A DNA stretch of 64,000 nt, taken from Sulfuracidifex tepidarius (lineage in GTDB: Archaea; Thermoproteota; Thermoprotei_A; Sulfolobales; Sulfolobaceae). This document shows positions 45,675 through 55,871 of this stretch, in pieces (the stretch's first letter is position 1; each line of letters starts with the position of its first letter). The notes under the pieces are model-generated. The model was not told where the DNA came from. It made no database searches and saw nothing but the letters and a program-made list of their open reading frames with translations. The DNA lies in contig NZ_AP018929.1 of the NCBI RefSeq assembly GCF_008326425.1, forward strand, positions 62,001-126,000, written 5' to 3'. Both the position numbers and the translations under genes were made by a program.

Positions 45675-47990
45675 TTAAATGTGTGCAGTCACTTCTTTTA
45701 TCCATTTAATGATATGTTTCCTCAACACGAAAAGCATCAGGGCTAGCGTTGTGACGCCGTTGAGTGAAAGCTCTAGATCAAGGTGTGACATGCTAGTTGG
45801 TTCAGAGAAGCTTCTTCCAAGAAGCGACCCCGAGTTGGGGTAAGACGTAATCGGAACGGCATTCATGGTACCGTTAAGCTTCAGGTTAACCGGTATCAAG
45901 ATAACACCAGCTAAAAGGGAAATAGAGTCCCCCGTGAAACGTAGCTGAAGCTCTCCGCTGTCCCTGATCTCGCCGGCGCAGTAGAAGTTCAAGTTCATGG
46001 AGGAGTTGGTATTCACAGAAACAGAGGTGGTTCCGTTGAAGACGCTGAACACCCCTCCTCCGGGGAGAGAGACGTATTCGAATATGACGCGGTAAACCCC
46101 TTGGCTGACGTTAAGGTTAAGGAAAGAGTTGTTTCCTACTTCATAAAAGAAGAGGTAAGGGTATGCGTTCTCCACGTCCAATATCTCATAAGTGGTGTAT
46201 ATAGAATCCGTAAAGTTGGTAGGATAAGGTAGGTGTTTGACTTCGAGGCTAACAGGCTTTATTCCGTACTCTTTGTAGTAAAGGAATGCAATTCTCTCCG
46301 CTTGGTTACCTCCCAGGATTCCTCCTAAATACTTGGGACTGATGGAATACATCAAGTATTCAGGCAAAACATTGACGGATTTGTTAAGCCCCAAGAGTTG
46401 GTTGAAGCTGGTGTAAACGTAAACTGGTGAGTTTATCTCGTAAGTGAAGTCCATGTTTTTGTACACCGTTATGTTTCCTTCACTCCACACCGGGATCAAG
46501 TTAGTGACATTGGGTTTCATTCCTTCCGTAACCACGTACTGGAAACCTAGGGCGTTTAGTTCCTCCGCCGAAACCTGCGTGAAGGGGAGGGAAGCTTGTT
46601 TGTGATTCATGAAACCGTACGGATCCAGATCGTGGGGTAGATCGTCAAGATACGAAGAGTAGCCAACTCCGTAACCCAGGAAAGCTACGTCCCCTTGACT
46701 TCCCTTCAGGAAGTCAGCTAGGTTCATCATGATGGGAGGTGGGTCATGTGTCACGTATTCCCCGAAGTAATTTCCCGACAGGACTGCTGGGGACGAGAAT
46801 ATCCCCTGAGATACCAGAACCATCACTAGTACCGGTAAAAGTATCTTCCTCTTAGACATCTCCCCTAATACCATGGCTACCAACAAGAATAGGGGAGCCA
46901 TGACCATCTCAGAGATGTAAGTCGGTAAGATAATCCACAAGTATCCGTATGCGAAGGTGTTCTGTAGCACGTGTAGTAAGGGATAAATCAAATCAAGAGT
47001 TATCGTGAACGGACCTAGAGGTACAGTGGACGTGATGAAAAGCACAGTGAAGAGATAAAGGAAGAGAAGGTAAGTGGAGATGGACTTTCTCTTTTTTAAG
47101 AAGAGGTATCCCAGGATTCCTGTCTCAATGAAGATAAAGGAAATAGGGTAGAAAAAGAACAAGTTCCCCGTGTAGAACGTCACGTCAGGATTGAATACGC
47201 CTATACCCCTCATCGACTCTAGGATAGAATAAGTCTGATAGTTTATCCAAAGCTGACCGCTTTCTATATCAAGACTGAGCTGGGAATAATAACTATGGCC
47301 AAGGAGAAGGTAAAGGAAAACTCTGCTCTCCAGGAGGAGGTACGGGATCACCGATTTCAGGAAAGTATAGAAACCTCTTTTATACAAGGTCATGGTCAGT
47401 ACAATGAAGAGAGTGAAAACGAAACCTCTAGGGTCAGTTGATGAAACTGCCGAAATGATGGCTAGGAGAAGGTAGTTTCCCTTCTCGAGGGCGTAGTCCG
47501 CTCCCGTTATTGTCGCTGGTAGGAAAGCGTAGAAGGAGGCGTAGTTATACCAGTGTGAGAAATAGAAAGCCGTAGGTGAGATAGCGTAAAGGAAAGCCAA
47601 GGAGGCTGAAATCAGGATTACCCTAATTCCGTAAAGCCCCGTTTTCCTAAGTAAGTATCTCGATGCGAAATACATGGAAGGCACAGCCAAGGCAAACGGG
47701 AAAATGAACTGTCCGATGTAATCGAACATCATGAAAGAAAGGATGCCTACTCTCATCAACCCATCCATGAAAAGTATGAACACATCCATGTCTAACGGGA
47801 AACACGATAAGGCATATGATGCTCTCTCTGGAGTAGCGTAGAAAGGAGGGTAATAATCTCTATCAAATATGAAACCAGGCTTTCCTACTATCGAGTGAAG
47901 CGCAATGATAGGTGTTATCACAGTAAGTACAGTGACGATGGCTAAGTCGAGTTTCAATGAGAGCGTAAAGCGTAGCGTCTGCTTAAGCAT
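45675..47990 (-). CDS. Large GT-C-like membrane protein with extracellular domain
   Basis: This 771-residue protein has about twelve membrane helices in its first 400 residues, then an outside beta-rich domain with many sequons, and a last anchor helix (TTLALMLFVLRKHIIKWIKE). Near residues 40-70, FIFDRDYYPPFYATPERASYAL holds acidic residues on the first outside loop, as in GT-C enzymes. It overlaps the previous gene by 8 bp, and an AGGAGG ribosome-binding site lies within that gene's end. It belongs to the pilin transcript on this strand. An oligosaccharyl- or glycosyl-transfer role is inferred from layout only. Confidence 0.65.
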   Translation of the reverse strand: MLKQTLRFTLSLKLDLAIVTVLTVITPIIALHSIVGKPGFIFDRDYYPPFYATPERASYALSCFPLDMDVFILFMDGLMRVGILSFMMFDYIGQFIFPFALAVPSMYFASRYLLRKTGLYGIRVILISASLAFLYAISPTAFYFSHWYNYASFYAFLPATITGADYALEKGNYLLLAIISAVSSTDPRGFVFTLFIVLTMTLYKRGFYTFLKSVIPYLLLESRVFLYLLLGHSYYSQLSLDIESGQLWINYQTYSILESMRGIGVFNPDVTFYTGNLFFFYPISFIFIETGILGYLFLKKRKSISTYLLFLYLFTVLFITSTVPLGPFTITLDLIYPLLHVLQNTFAYGYLWIILPTYISEMVMAPLFLLVAMVLGEMSKRKILLPVLVMVLVSQGIFSSPAVLSGNYFGEYVTHDPPPIMMNLADFLKGSQGDVAFLGYGVGYSSYLDDLPHDLDPYGFMNHKQASLPFTQVSAEELNALGFQYVVTEGMKPNVTNLIPVWSEGNITVYKNMDFTYEINSPVYVYTSFNQLLGLNKSVNVLPEYLMYSISPKYLGGILGGNQAERIAFLYYKEYGIKPVSLEVKHLPYPTNFTDSIYTTYEILDVENAYPYLFFYEVGNNSFLNLNVSQGVYRVIFEYVSLPGGGVFSVFNGTTSVSVNTNSSMNLNFYCAGEIRDSGELQLRFTGDSISLLAGVILIPVNLKLNGTMNAVPITSYPNSGSLLGRSFSEPTSMSHLDLELSLNGVTTLALMLFVLRKHIIKWIKEVTAHI

Positions 47991-48681
47991 GTTTTATCCT
48001 CCTAATTACAATAATTAGAGGTATTGCAATTAAATTGAAAGGTATTATGCAATCGCGTATTAAGAACAAGAAGTTCTGGTTTTCTTTGATATTTTCTAGG
48101 GCAGAAAAGGGTTTAAGTCCTGGAGGTATTACTGGTTCTTCATCAAGGAAACTTGTTGGAATAAGGTTGTAAGTAGCGTTTCTAATTAGATCTCTTTCAT
48201 CATTAGTTTGGGTTATTATAATTTTGGATGGAACACCGGAAGAATTTACAAAATATGTGCACTGAATAATTGCTCCACAAAAGCGTTCGGTTCCATAGTA
48301 TGTAAACACTCCGTTGTCTTCACCATTTAGACTTAAATTTAAAACCCTTTGGAGATTCCCCTTACCTAGCAGGTAAGTAGGTATATAATAGAATGACTTT
48401 GGGTATGACAAATTATCTAGTTCTGACGACGTAGGGAATTCTATGGAGTTATTCATGCATATTATGTTAACGGAGAAAACGAAAGTACCGTTGTTATTGA
48501 TCTTTGTAACGTTTTCTATTAGTAATTTACAAATTATTTTGCTCTCTCCAGCTTCCGGAGAGATCAACGATCTTATCTTGTATTCTACGAATGATCCCTG
48601 GCTTAAATGCGGTATTAACGACGGATTTGTTAAGACGGAAATTACCATCAAAGTGACTGTAAGGATGATGGTAATTCGCAT
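47983..48681 (-). CDS. Exported protein with C-terminal membrane anchor (232 aa)
   Basis: A signal-type N-terminus (ITIILTVTLMVISVLT), a glycosylatable outside domain and a last helix (NLIAIPLIIVIRRIKHA) give a bitopic surface protein. It has the same length and layout as the next gene upstream (48765-49463), both with an early GSF-V-YK motif (LSQGSFVEYK versus LEKGSFTVYK), so they are ancient paralogs. It is in one strand-run with a pilin and the GT-C-like protein. Family unknown. Confidence 0.65.
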   Translation of the reverse strand: MRITIILTVTLMVISVLTNPSLIPHLSQGSFVEYKIRSLISPEAGESKIICKLLIENVTKINNNGTFVFSVNIICMNNSIEFPTSSELDNLSYPKSFYYIPTYLLGKGNLQRVLNLSLNGEDNGVFTYYGTERFCGAIIQCTYFVNSSGVPSKIIITQTNDERDLIRNATYNLIPTSFLDEEPVIPPGLKPFSALENIKENQNFLFLIRDCIIPFNLIAIPLIIVIRRIKHA

Positions 48682-48764
48682 AAAATATATAGAAAAACTT
48701 GTCTAAAAATCTTTACCTACTATCTTACTAGAAAATAAAAATTATGTTTCTCTTATACTCATTA

Positions 48765-49463
48765 TTAATTTCCTTTTCTAAATATAAAAATAATAATTAT
48801 AGCAATAATGGCTGTGCCTATGATGTATTCATCTATGCGCTCTTGAGTTGTAACTATTGTATTGACGAAGTTTACGTCTGTAGGTGTCTTAAGTTGATAT
48901 GAATAAGATGGTATAGAGGCCGACGAATTACCTATATTTGTGGATACTAACGTGACACAAGTCGACGAGACTAAAGCTCCTGAACTGGTTTGATTGAAGA
49001 CGATCTTGTATGCAACTCCATTAGGCATGAAATAATAAATACCTAATACATTAACATCTTGGATGGAGTTAGAAGATGCATAAATATAATATCCGTCTTT
49101 TATATCTTCGAATGTAAGCCCGCTTATATTTTGCCCTAGAAGTGTAGGAGATATATAACGCATACCTATGCAGTAAGAAGAATTCCCAATTGTAAAGATT
49201 CTTAATCCAATATGTTGAATTGAAGAACAATCTATATCAGTTGAATTTAAAAGGATAGACCCGTTTTGAAAAACTTGTTCAACCACGTTTATGTAAATAT
49301 TTGTCAAGTTATATTTATAAGGGTAGTAAATATGATCAGTTGATTTATACACTGTAAAACTACCTTTTTCAAGGTAGGCATTTGGTGTTATGGCTTGCAG
49401 ATTTAGGTGAACTAACATTGCTAGTAAAAAAAATAAAAAGATACCATATAATTTTCTGTTCAT
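48765..49463 (-). CDS. Exported protein with C-terminal membrane anchor (232 aa), paralog of the neighbour
   Basis: The N-terminal helix (LYGIFLFFLLAMLVHLNLQAI) exports it. The outside domain has many Tyr/Asn and sequons (YYPYKYNLTNIYINVVEQVFQNGSILLNST). A last helix (YIIGTAIIAIIIIFIFRKGN) anchors it. It resembles the 47983 protein in length and order. The gap to the pilin gene upstream is about 100 bp. The role is probably in the envelope with the pilin. Confidence 0.65.
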   Translation of the reverse strand: MNRKLYGIFLFFLLAMLVHLNLQAITPNAYLEKGSFTVYKSTDHIYYPYKYNLTNIYINVVEQVFQNGSILLNSTDIDCSSIQHIGLRIFTIGNSSYCIGMRYISPTLLGQNISGLTFEDIKDGYYIYASSNSIQDVNVLGIYYFMPNGVAYKIVFNQTSSGALVSSTCVTLVSTNIGNSSASIPSYSYQLKTPTDVNFVNTIVTTQERIDEYIIGTAIIAIIIIFIFRKGN

Positions 49464-49564
49464 TATTATAATAACTGATTTGCCAGTATTTAAGTCTTGA
49501 CTTCAAAACAAAGAAAGATAAAAAAAAGAAGACCTATAAAATATTTTTTTAGATAAAAATATTT

Positions 49565-49999
49565 TTATTGATAGGTTGCTGAGATTGCCACGCTCTGCCC
49601 ATCAGAAAGGCCTAAGGTTACGGTGTAGGTTCCTCCTGGGTTGAGAGAGGCTGAGGTAGGTAGGGTAATGGTCAGTGATGTAGTACCTGGGCTTATTGGT
49701 ATGTTGGCAGACTCTAAAGCTCCATTTACTCCCACAGAGTCTATGACTGTATTCCCTGTGGAAGTCAATACTACACTGAGAGTTGTACCACCGTTGGTTA
49801 TGTATGCAGCTCCGCTCTGTTGTACTGTAGGTGCACCGCCGAAGCTCAGGAAGCCGAAGGCGAAAGCAACGACTATTAGAGCTATCAGAACTGAAGCTAT
49901 GACTAATATCAGGGCTGTTACAGCGCCTGACAGACCTTTCCTGTTTTTCCTACTCTTTATGAGGAGACTTTTCATGTTCTCTGAATCTTTTCTATACAT
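49565..49999 (-). CDS. Type IV (Aap-like) pilin
   Basis: This 144-residue reading has SRKNRKGLSGAVTALILVIASVLIALIVVAFAFGFLSF, a class III signal with cleavage expected after KG|LSG. A Met nearer the signal (49975, MKSLLIKSRKNRKG) is an alternative start. The beta domain (GAAYITNGGTTLSVVLTSTGNTVIDSVGVNGALES) matches the 45083 pilin in order (STGNTVIDSVGVNG versus SSGNVIIDSVSVNG). It is divergent from the DUF2079 gene at 50170 and upstream of two exported proteins and a GT-C-like protein on its own strand. Confidence 0.85.
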   Translation of the reverse strand: MYRKDSENMKSLLIKSRKNRKGLSGAVTALILVIASVLIALIVVAFAFGFLSFGGAPTVQQSGAAYITNGGTTLSVVLTSTGNTVIDSVGVNGALESANIPISPGTTSLTITLPTSASLNPGGTYTVTLGLSDGQSVAISATYQ

Positions 50000-50169
50000 T
50001 TCTTCTATTTAAGCTTTTCTTATTAGTTAAATCCGATACCTATCCATTTAAAGTAATTTATTATTTTATCATCATTAAATGTATTTAATATTTGTATTGG
50101 GACTGTCTTGATAGAAACACTTTTTATATCAGCAATAGTTAAGACGAAATTCTCAGAGGGTTATAGAGA

Positions 50170-51732
50170 ATGACGAAAGTGAAAATAGAAAAGACAGGAA
50201 AAACAGTGCTCTCTATAGTAAAATATGTTCTTCCATTAACGTTTTACATCACATGGGTTCTCTATTTCCTATACCTTCTGCCTAGTTCCGTCATTTTCCC
50301 TTCTGCTCTAGTTACCTTGATTTCCACGTTGTACTTATTCCGCAATCCACTTTACACTTGGCTCAAGAAGTGGCCTACCCTGACTTCTGTAGTATTCCTT
50401 TTCACTTTCTTCGTAACGTTGTGGATGTACCTGAAATATCTATCCTTCGAAGTGTACGCCTTTGACCTTGGAACGTTCCAGCAGTCCCTTTATACTACCG
50501 TGTTCTCTCACAGGTGGTTCTTGGACAACCCAGACATGGCAACTTTTTACGGCACTCACCCTGAAGGTTACGTTTCCATCTGGAACATCCTTTTCTCTCC
50601 CTTCATGTTGTTATTACTCCCTGAATATGCCTTGTTCCCTTCTCCAGTAACTCTCTTCTTCATTCAAGCTTTAGCCATTTCTTCTTCATCTATCTTACTC
50701 AGGGAAGTATCTACAGGATGGCTAGGGGAGTCCAAGGCAAGGGTTCTCTCTTACCTCTGGTTCGCCTACCCTTTCACCTACTTTTCAGGCTTTTACGACT
50801 TCCACTTAGAGTCTTTCATACCATTCTTCACCTTCCTTACCTTACTCTCTATACAGAGAGGGGGAAGGTTGTTCAGAGCGAGTTCCCTCGTTGTATACCT
50901 GACAATAATTAAGGCTACTCCTTTCCTCATGATAGCCTTGTTACCTTGGTTGTACAGGAAGAAGCTCATAGGCAAAAATGTTGTAGCATATATGTTTACG
51001 TCTATCTTCTTCGCCTTTTTCGACGTGATAATGGAAAGAATACCTTACGACGGTAAGCTGACACATTTTTACGTGTTAGGAGTTAAAGTTCCCTTGCTGA
51101 GTGAGAGTTACGTTTTCCATTACATACCAATATTGTTGTATCACCTTGCCCCGCAACTGGGAGTTACCATCCTTTCCTGGTTCGTGGGGGTTCTCTTCCT
51201 CCCCTTGTTTTCCCTGTCAATCCTCCCTGCCTTGGTATGGATGGGTGGAGGGCTCATCACGTGAGACCTGCTTTACGTGAACGGATTTTATCAGTATGGT
51301 AACATAATTTTACCATTCATCTTCTTGGGAATCATGGACTTCGCCAGTAGACACGACTTCGATCTGAGGTATCTGATACCTACTTCTCTAATCACCGGGC
51401 TCGTGGTACTTACTTTATCCTTCCACTATGGATTAGGTTTCATAACTACTGCATACTCCCTCCAAGTACCTCACTTGAACCAGGAAGATGAGGGGCTCTC
51501 TAACTTCCTCTCAAAGATACCCAGCAACGCATCTCTCTTAGTAAGCTCGCGGGTCTTTCCACACGTGGCTGACGATCCTAACGCTTACATCGTTACGCCT
51601 CCTTGGGTAGTACCTGAATACGTGGTATTGAACACGACACCTTCCTCTCATACCTTTGAGCAATTAAGGGAGGAAGGTTACGTCGTAGTGTATAACGCTT
51701 CGAATTGCCTCGTTATGTATCATGAGAAGTGA
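50170..51732 (+). pseudogene. DUF2079 membrane protein, interrupted by one in-frame TGA
   Basis: Reading starts at ATG 50170 and gives nine or ten helices with the DUF2079 motif (AFDLGTFQQSLYTTVFSHRWF, FYGTHPEGYVSIWNILFSPFMLLLLPEYALFPSPV). At 51262-51264 a TGA interrupts. The same frame continues DLLYVNGFYQYGNIILPFIFLGIMDF and ends at 51732. The intact paralog at 53559 has the matching part (YVPYYNDLYQYNFIVIPFLFIAF), so the TGA is a lesion rather than a normal end. It is otherwise full length, about 520 residues, and shorter at the C-terminus than the paralog. Confidence 0.8.
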
Positions 51733-52414
51733 AAGGATTGGAGCACTCCTCTACTCGACTCCCTGTTTCGTCACGCTATAGATGGGACGAGGTCAAAAAC
51801 TCCTTGAGAGTAGTTTCAACAGGGGAAATCAACTTCTTTTTATGATTTCTTTGATGAATTTTCTAATGAAGGAGAGGGATCTATTGATAGTCGGAGGTGA
51901 CAGTTAGAGGAGGTGACTTACAAAGACGAGGCCCTAGCTTTTTATGATAATAGGTCCTGACACAGAAGTTATATCTATACGTCTCAGCAGGGCGTAACGT
52001 AGATGAGATCCAGAGTTCATAACGTAGCTTGAAAACGCGGGTCTGTGTATTACGAATTATGAAAAGCAACAATATCTACAGAGTTATTGAGGCGTTGTAG
52101 AAGAATAGTTAAGCGCTTCCACAATTCTCCTTATGTAGGGAAAAAATGCAGAGATTGAGTGCTTAATCTGTGTTTAGATAAAGGTTGAGATACACACTTT
52201 TTTAACTTTACGTGGGTTAAGGGGGCGAAAGTCCCCGCTATCAGAGCATCAACATTTGATCTGTCAGCAATGGCTAGACAGTTCGTGTGTGTGATGAGTT
52301 GAGCCAATGTTAAGAGCTAATAAAACTATGATGTGAATAGTCGTCTCTACTCTTTGCTGTCTAATGGGAAAAGTATAAACTCACTCTCTCATATTTTTAC
52401 ATAAAGTGAACTAC
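51733..52414. other. Decayed intergenic DNA with a TnpB left-end-like block
   Basis: 52205-52250 carries GGGTTAAGGGGGCGAAAG, which resembles the inner left-end block at 5930-5946 (GGGTTTAAGGGGGCGTAAG). Other short frames here have many stops. No gene is supported. Confidence 0.35.
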
Positions 52415-52816
52415 ATGGATGACGTAAAGGAGATCATAAATGGTGAGTGACCCTGAACTAATGGATGTCCTGACACAGAAGGTAGGAGAGAGACTAAAGG
52501 AAGACAAACTCGTGACGGACGTTGAAGGTTTGAAGAAAGACGTCTCCGAACTCAAGGACATGGTCGCACGCAATGTCAGGGAAACCAATGACCTTAAGGT
52601 TCGGGTAGAGACACACAACAAGATACCGAGGAGCACTCAAAAAGCATAGAGGAGAACACTAAGGCAATAAAGGAGATGCAAGCTCAAGTATGGGAAGCAA
52701 TCAAGAGGATCGACGAGAACTCTAAGAGGATAATAGAGCTAAATGAAAGAATGGATGAGCGTTCCCACGTCATTGAGGAGCACACGAAGGTTATCGCAGA
52801 ACAATCTCGTAAATAA
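52415..52816 (+). pseudogene. Frameshifted coiled-coil protein
   Basis: Pieces in three frames give MDDVKEII, PELMDVLTQKVGERLKED then GLKKDVSELKDMVARNV and, after a frame change near 52625, TEEHSKSIEENTKAIKEMQA followed by VWEAIKRIDENSKRIIELNE and IEEHTKVIAEQSRK. Heptad patterns run through the length. Similar coiled coils precede nuclease domains in DUF3782-type proteins, but no such domain follows. Probably the ruined front half of one. Confidence 0.55.
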
Positions 52817-52874
52817 ACATTTCATATGAATTAATGTTATGATAAACCTAGTCATGAGCCAGTTATAATACTTC

Positions 52875-53268
52875 TTAACTATAGTAAGTGTAAGCGTTTA
52901 AGCTAACTCCGTCGCTAAAGCCTAGGATTACGTTATAGTGTTGCCCTTGTTGAGGAATGAAACCAGGAGCAGACAGACGTTTAAGTTGTTCTCTACCTGG
53001 ATCTCCAGGCTCAGTGTTTCCATTTTTCCATTCATGCTCACAGAGTCAACGTTCACTTTCCTGAAGATGAAACTACTCCAATGAGGAAATATGTTCCGCC
53101 TTTTTCACTATTCTCATTGATCCATCCTGTTTAACTGTAGGTGTGGAGGTGTAAGTAATCGTGGAGAAAGTGAAACCTATTACCACAAATGAGATCACGA
53201 CAGAAGCTGTGATAAGTACAAAAGGTTAAAGGGGCTGATATAGCTTTCTTGGTCTTTCCTTGTTTCAT
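52875..53268 (-). pseudogene. Ruined type IV pilin, paralog of the 45083 pilin
   Basis: The minus strand reads MKQGKTKKAISAPLT, frame change, FVLITASVVISFVVIGFTFSTITYTSTPTVKQDGSM, further changes, and ends NVILGFSDGVSLNAYTYYS. The intact pilin at 45083 has ILIAASVVISLVVIGFAFGTLTYTSTPTVKQDGEM and NVILGLSDGTNLNAYAYYS, so the two are recent duplicates. It lies 290 bp downstream of the DUF2079 gene at 53559 on the same strand. Confidence 0.8.
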
Positions 53269-53558
53269 ACTAATGCCTCTTCATTTATCCATAGAAGTCT
53301 TCTTGGATTATTATCTTTAATAAAATAATTTTTGGCATTACCTGGTGTACAGCTTTAGTTAATTTAGAACTGGAAAAGTAATCGGTTGGAGGTAGTATTT
53401 TCAATGGATATCAAAAACTACTATTAGTAATAATATTATATTTTACTTCATCACCCTTCTCTATTCCGATTTTAAACTACTCATTTTTTATAGAATTATG
53501 ATAACACTAAAATAATATTATAATTTACAATAAAGAATCAAACTACTTATAAATAAAA
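53269..53558. other. AT-rich intergenic region
   Basis: No gene. TATA-like AATAAAATAATTTTT stretches may serve the pilin remnant. Confidence 0.35.
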
Positions 53559-55316
53559 TTAGATAAATTCCTCATTTATTGTCACATAAGTAAACGAATA
53601 AGAGCTAATATTCAAGCACGAACTATTCACCTCAATCAGTGCTTGGGTCGCATTGATGAGCTCGGTTCCTTCTACGTAACCAGTGAAGGGTCTAGAGAAA
53701 CTGATATTGTATACGCCCGGTTCTACTGTAAAGCTTTGGTTATTGTTCGGATAGACGAAGAAGGAAGCATTAAAAGGTAGGAAGGCTAGTACACTCTGCT
53801 CAGTCCTAGATAGAGCTACATAAGGTGGAATTTCAGCAATTACATGATACCCGTTTTTAATATAATGATTTATCTGATTCGAATGAAAATAAATGCAGTC
53901 AAATACGTAATTAGGAGTGACATTGGGAGGTGCTTCACAGAAAGTGTACATACTGTTCGCTAAATGTGGAAAGATGGAGTTAGAGGCTACGATAACCCCA
54001 GACATATGTGAAACCACTTCATTTATACTGGCGATCTTTTGGTCTATGTGAGGTATTTCAAGTGACGCTATGCCCCTATCATACCCGTATACAGATGTTA
54101 GTGCTGCAATCGAACTAATAACGAGAAATGATATCACCAAAGATAACTTAAACGAGTTAATATTAATGTTTATATTAGAAACTGAAAAAGCAATGAAAAG
54201 GAACGGTATAACGATGAAGTTATACTGGTATAAATCGTTGTAATAAGGAACGTAAAGCGAGAACCATGAATATGCTAGCCATACCCATGCTGGTAGCATT
54301 TGTAAAGGTTTACTCAGAGGTAACAGAAGTAATGGAGCTAGGAGAAACAAAAGATACATAGACTCTAAAGGAATGTTATACAAAACATGGAATAAGTTAT
54401 AACGTAAGCCAAAATAATGGAAAGAGGTCGTAGTAAGAGCATTCTTAACCAAGTACAGCTTACCGTCGTAAGGTACTTTCTCCATGAGTGTAGAGAAACC
54501 AAGGTAGAGCAAAGCACCCGCCCCGGAAATCAGAGCTACAATTTTCTCTCTGGTTTCTCTATATAAGAAGGGGATAGAGAAGAGGAAGAGGACTGGTGTG
54601 ACCTTGATGATGGTGAAGTACGTGACGAGCAAGGGCCACATATACCTCCACCTCATGGTCAGGTAGAAGTAAAGCGTGATGAAAGTGAAGAAAGGTATGA
54701 AAGACTCGAGGTGAAAGTCGTAGAACGACGAGAGGTAGAGGAAAGGGTATCCCAAGTAAACGTATGGCACGACCCTAGAGGCGCGTGGGTTCAGGACCTC
54801 CACCAGTTTCTTCAGTGGGACTGACGCTGTAGTGACCACTAATGCCTCGACTGTGAAGAGGGTCAGAGGCGATGGGAAGAGAGCGTAAAGCGGTAGGAGG
54901 AGCAACATGAAAGGGGAGAACAGAATGTTCCACAGAGACACATATCCCTGAGGATGAGACCCGTAAAAAGTAACCATATCTGGGTTGTCCAGGAACCATC
55001 TGTGCGAGAATGCTGTTGTGTATAACGACTGTTCAAATATGCCCAAGTCGAAAGCGTAAGTCTCGTATGAGAGATACTTCAAGTACATCCAAAGGATCAT
55101 GAAGGACGAAATCGTCAAGGATACAGCGAGGAGCTTCCATTCATACTTCACTACACGGATTATCTTTCTCACGAGCAGAAACGCTGCAGATGACACGGTG
55201 ACGATCGAAGCAGGGGCTAGGGCAAAGTACGAATCAGGTATGACACGCAGGAAGGCCAGTGCCCAAACCACGTAGAAAGTGGAAGGTATGACATATTTAG
55301 CTTTTTCAATCTTCAT
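53559..55316 (-). CDS. DUF2079 membrane protein
   Basis: This 585-residue intact paralog of the 50170 gene shares with it YETYAFDLGIFEQSLYTTAFSHRWF and FYGSHPQGYVSLWNILFSPFMLLLLPLYALFPSPLTLF. Ten or more helices are followed by an outside domain (VVASNSIFPHLANSMYTFCEAPPNVTPNYVFDC) and a beta-rich end with sequons (FNASFFVYPNNNQSFTVEPGVYNISFSRPF). The family is thought to be GT-C-like, working with lipid-linked sugar outside the membrane. Its downstream neighbour is a pilin remnant, the same association as at the other pilins in this window. Confidence 0.8.
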   Translation of the reverse strand: MKIEKAKYVIPSTFYVVWALAFLRVIPDSYFALAPASIVTVSSAAFLLVRKIIRVVKYEWKLLAVSLTISSFMILWMYLKYLSYETYAFDLGIFEQSLYTTAFSHRWFLDNPDMVTFYGSHPQGYVSLWNILFSPFMLLLLPLYALFPSPLTLFTVEALVVTTASVPLKKLVEVLNPRASRVVPYVYLGYPFLYLSSFYDFHLESFIPFFTFITLYFYLTMRWRYMWPLLVTYFTIIKVTPVLFLFSIPFLYRETREKIVALISGAGALLYLGFSTLMEKVPYDGKLYLVKNALTTTSFHYFGLRYNLFHVLYNIPLESMYLLFLLAPLLLLPLSKPLQMLPAWVWLAYSWFSLYVPYYNDLYQYNFIVIPFLFIAFSVSNINININSFKLSLVISFLVISSIAALTSVYGYDRGIASLEIPHIDQKIASINEVVSHMSGVIVASNSIFPHLANSMYTFCEAPPNVTPNYVFDCIYFHSNQINHYIKNGYHVIAEIPPYVALSRTEQSVLAFLPFNASFFVYPNNNQSFTVEPGVYNISFSRPFTGYVEGTELINATQALIEVNSSCLNISSYSFTYVTINEEFI

Positions 55317-55834
55317 GAAAAAGAGTATATCTCATGTTTTAAAACTTTATCTTAGTTTTTAAGAGAGGCAGAAGACCTTCAAAAGAGGTAGATAGCCATT
55401 GCGTTCGAATAATATTTCTTCTAGTCGTTATAAATTTTGACGGTATTTACTAACTGAGTAATACTCATTGGATGCATTGAGGAGGATCAGTGAGGTATGG
55501 CTCTACCTTAACTAATCCCTGGAATGGATAAGGTCACGTGAGATTTAGGATTGGATGACACATTGTGGGGTCACCTCATCGGCAACTATGGAGCATGAAA
55601 ATCATCACGGTAGAGCCAAAATTGAAATAATCGAATAAATCTATGCAAAAGATCATATGGGATTATTCAAAAGTAAGATCTAATAGAATAAAATTTTGAA
55701 TTTTTATTTGAGTTAGAGTGGAGGGTAATACTTAACTGTGACAAGAACCGTGTAGAACATATGAATGTGAAACCCTAGATAGATTACCATAAATGTTTGG
55801 TCACTTTAGGTTTATCAAGGCATAAGACTCTTAT
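55317..55834. other. Intergenic region with a pair of 9-bp inverted repeats
   Basis: GGCTCTACC (55499-55507) and GGTAGAGCC (55609-55617) are exact inverted repeats enclosing about 100 bp. This might be a MITE-like relic; nothing else is recognised. Confidence 0.35.
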
Positions 55835-55835
55835 A

Positions 55836-55871
55836 ACTTCTGGGGGAGAAGTATACTTCTGGAGGAGAAGT
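55836..55871 (+). promoter_or_regulatory. Two tandem 17-bp palindromes at the ATPase start
   Basis: ACTTCTGGGGGAGAAGT (55836-55852) and ACTTCTGGAGGAGAAGT (55855-55871) are inverted repeats with arms ACTTCT/AGAAGT, one base different between copies. A TATA-like CTTATAAC just precedes the first. The second holds GGAGG, which also serves as the ribosome-binding site, and runs into the TTG start at 55871. This is consistent with both transcriptional and translational control. Confidence 0.6.

Noticed and set aside
55499-55617. MITE bounded by GGCTCTACC/GGTAGAGCC
   Set aside because: Only one copy is seen, with no target duplication, so it is kept as a note within the intergenic entry rather than called as an element.
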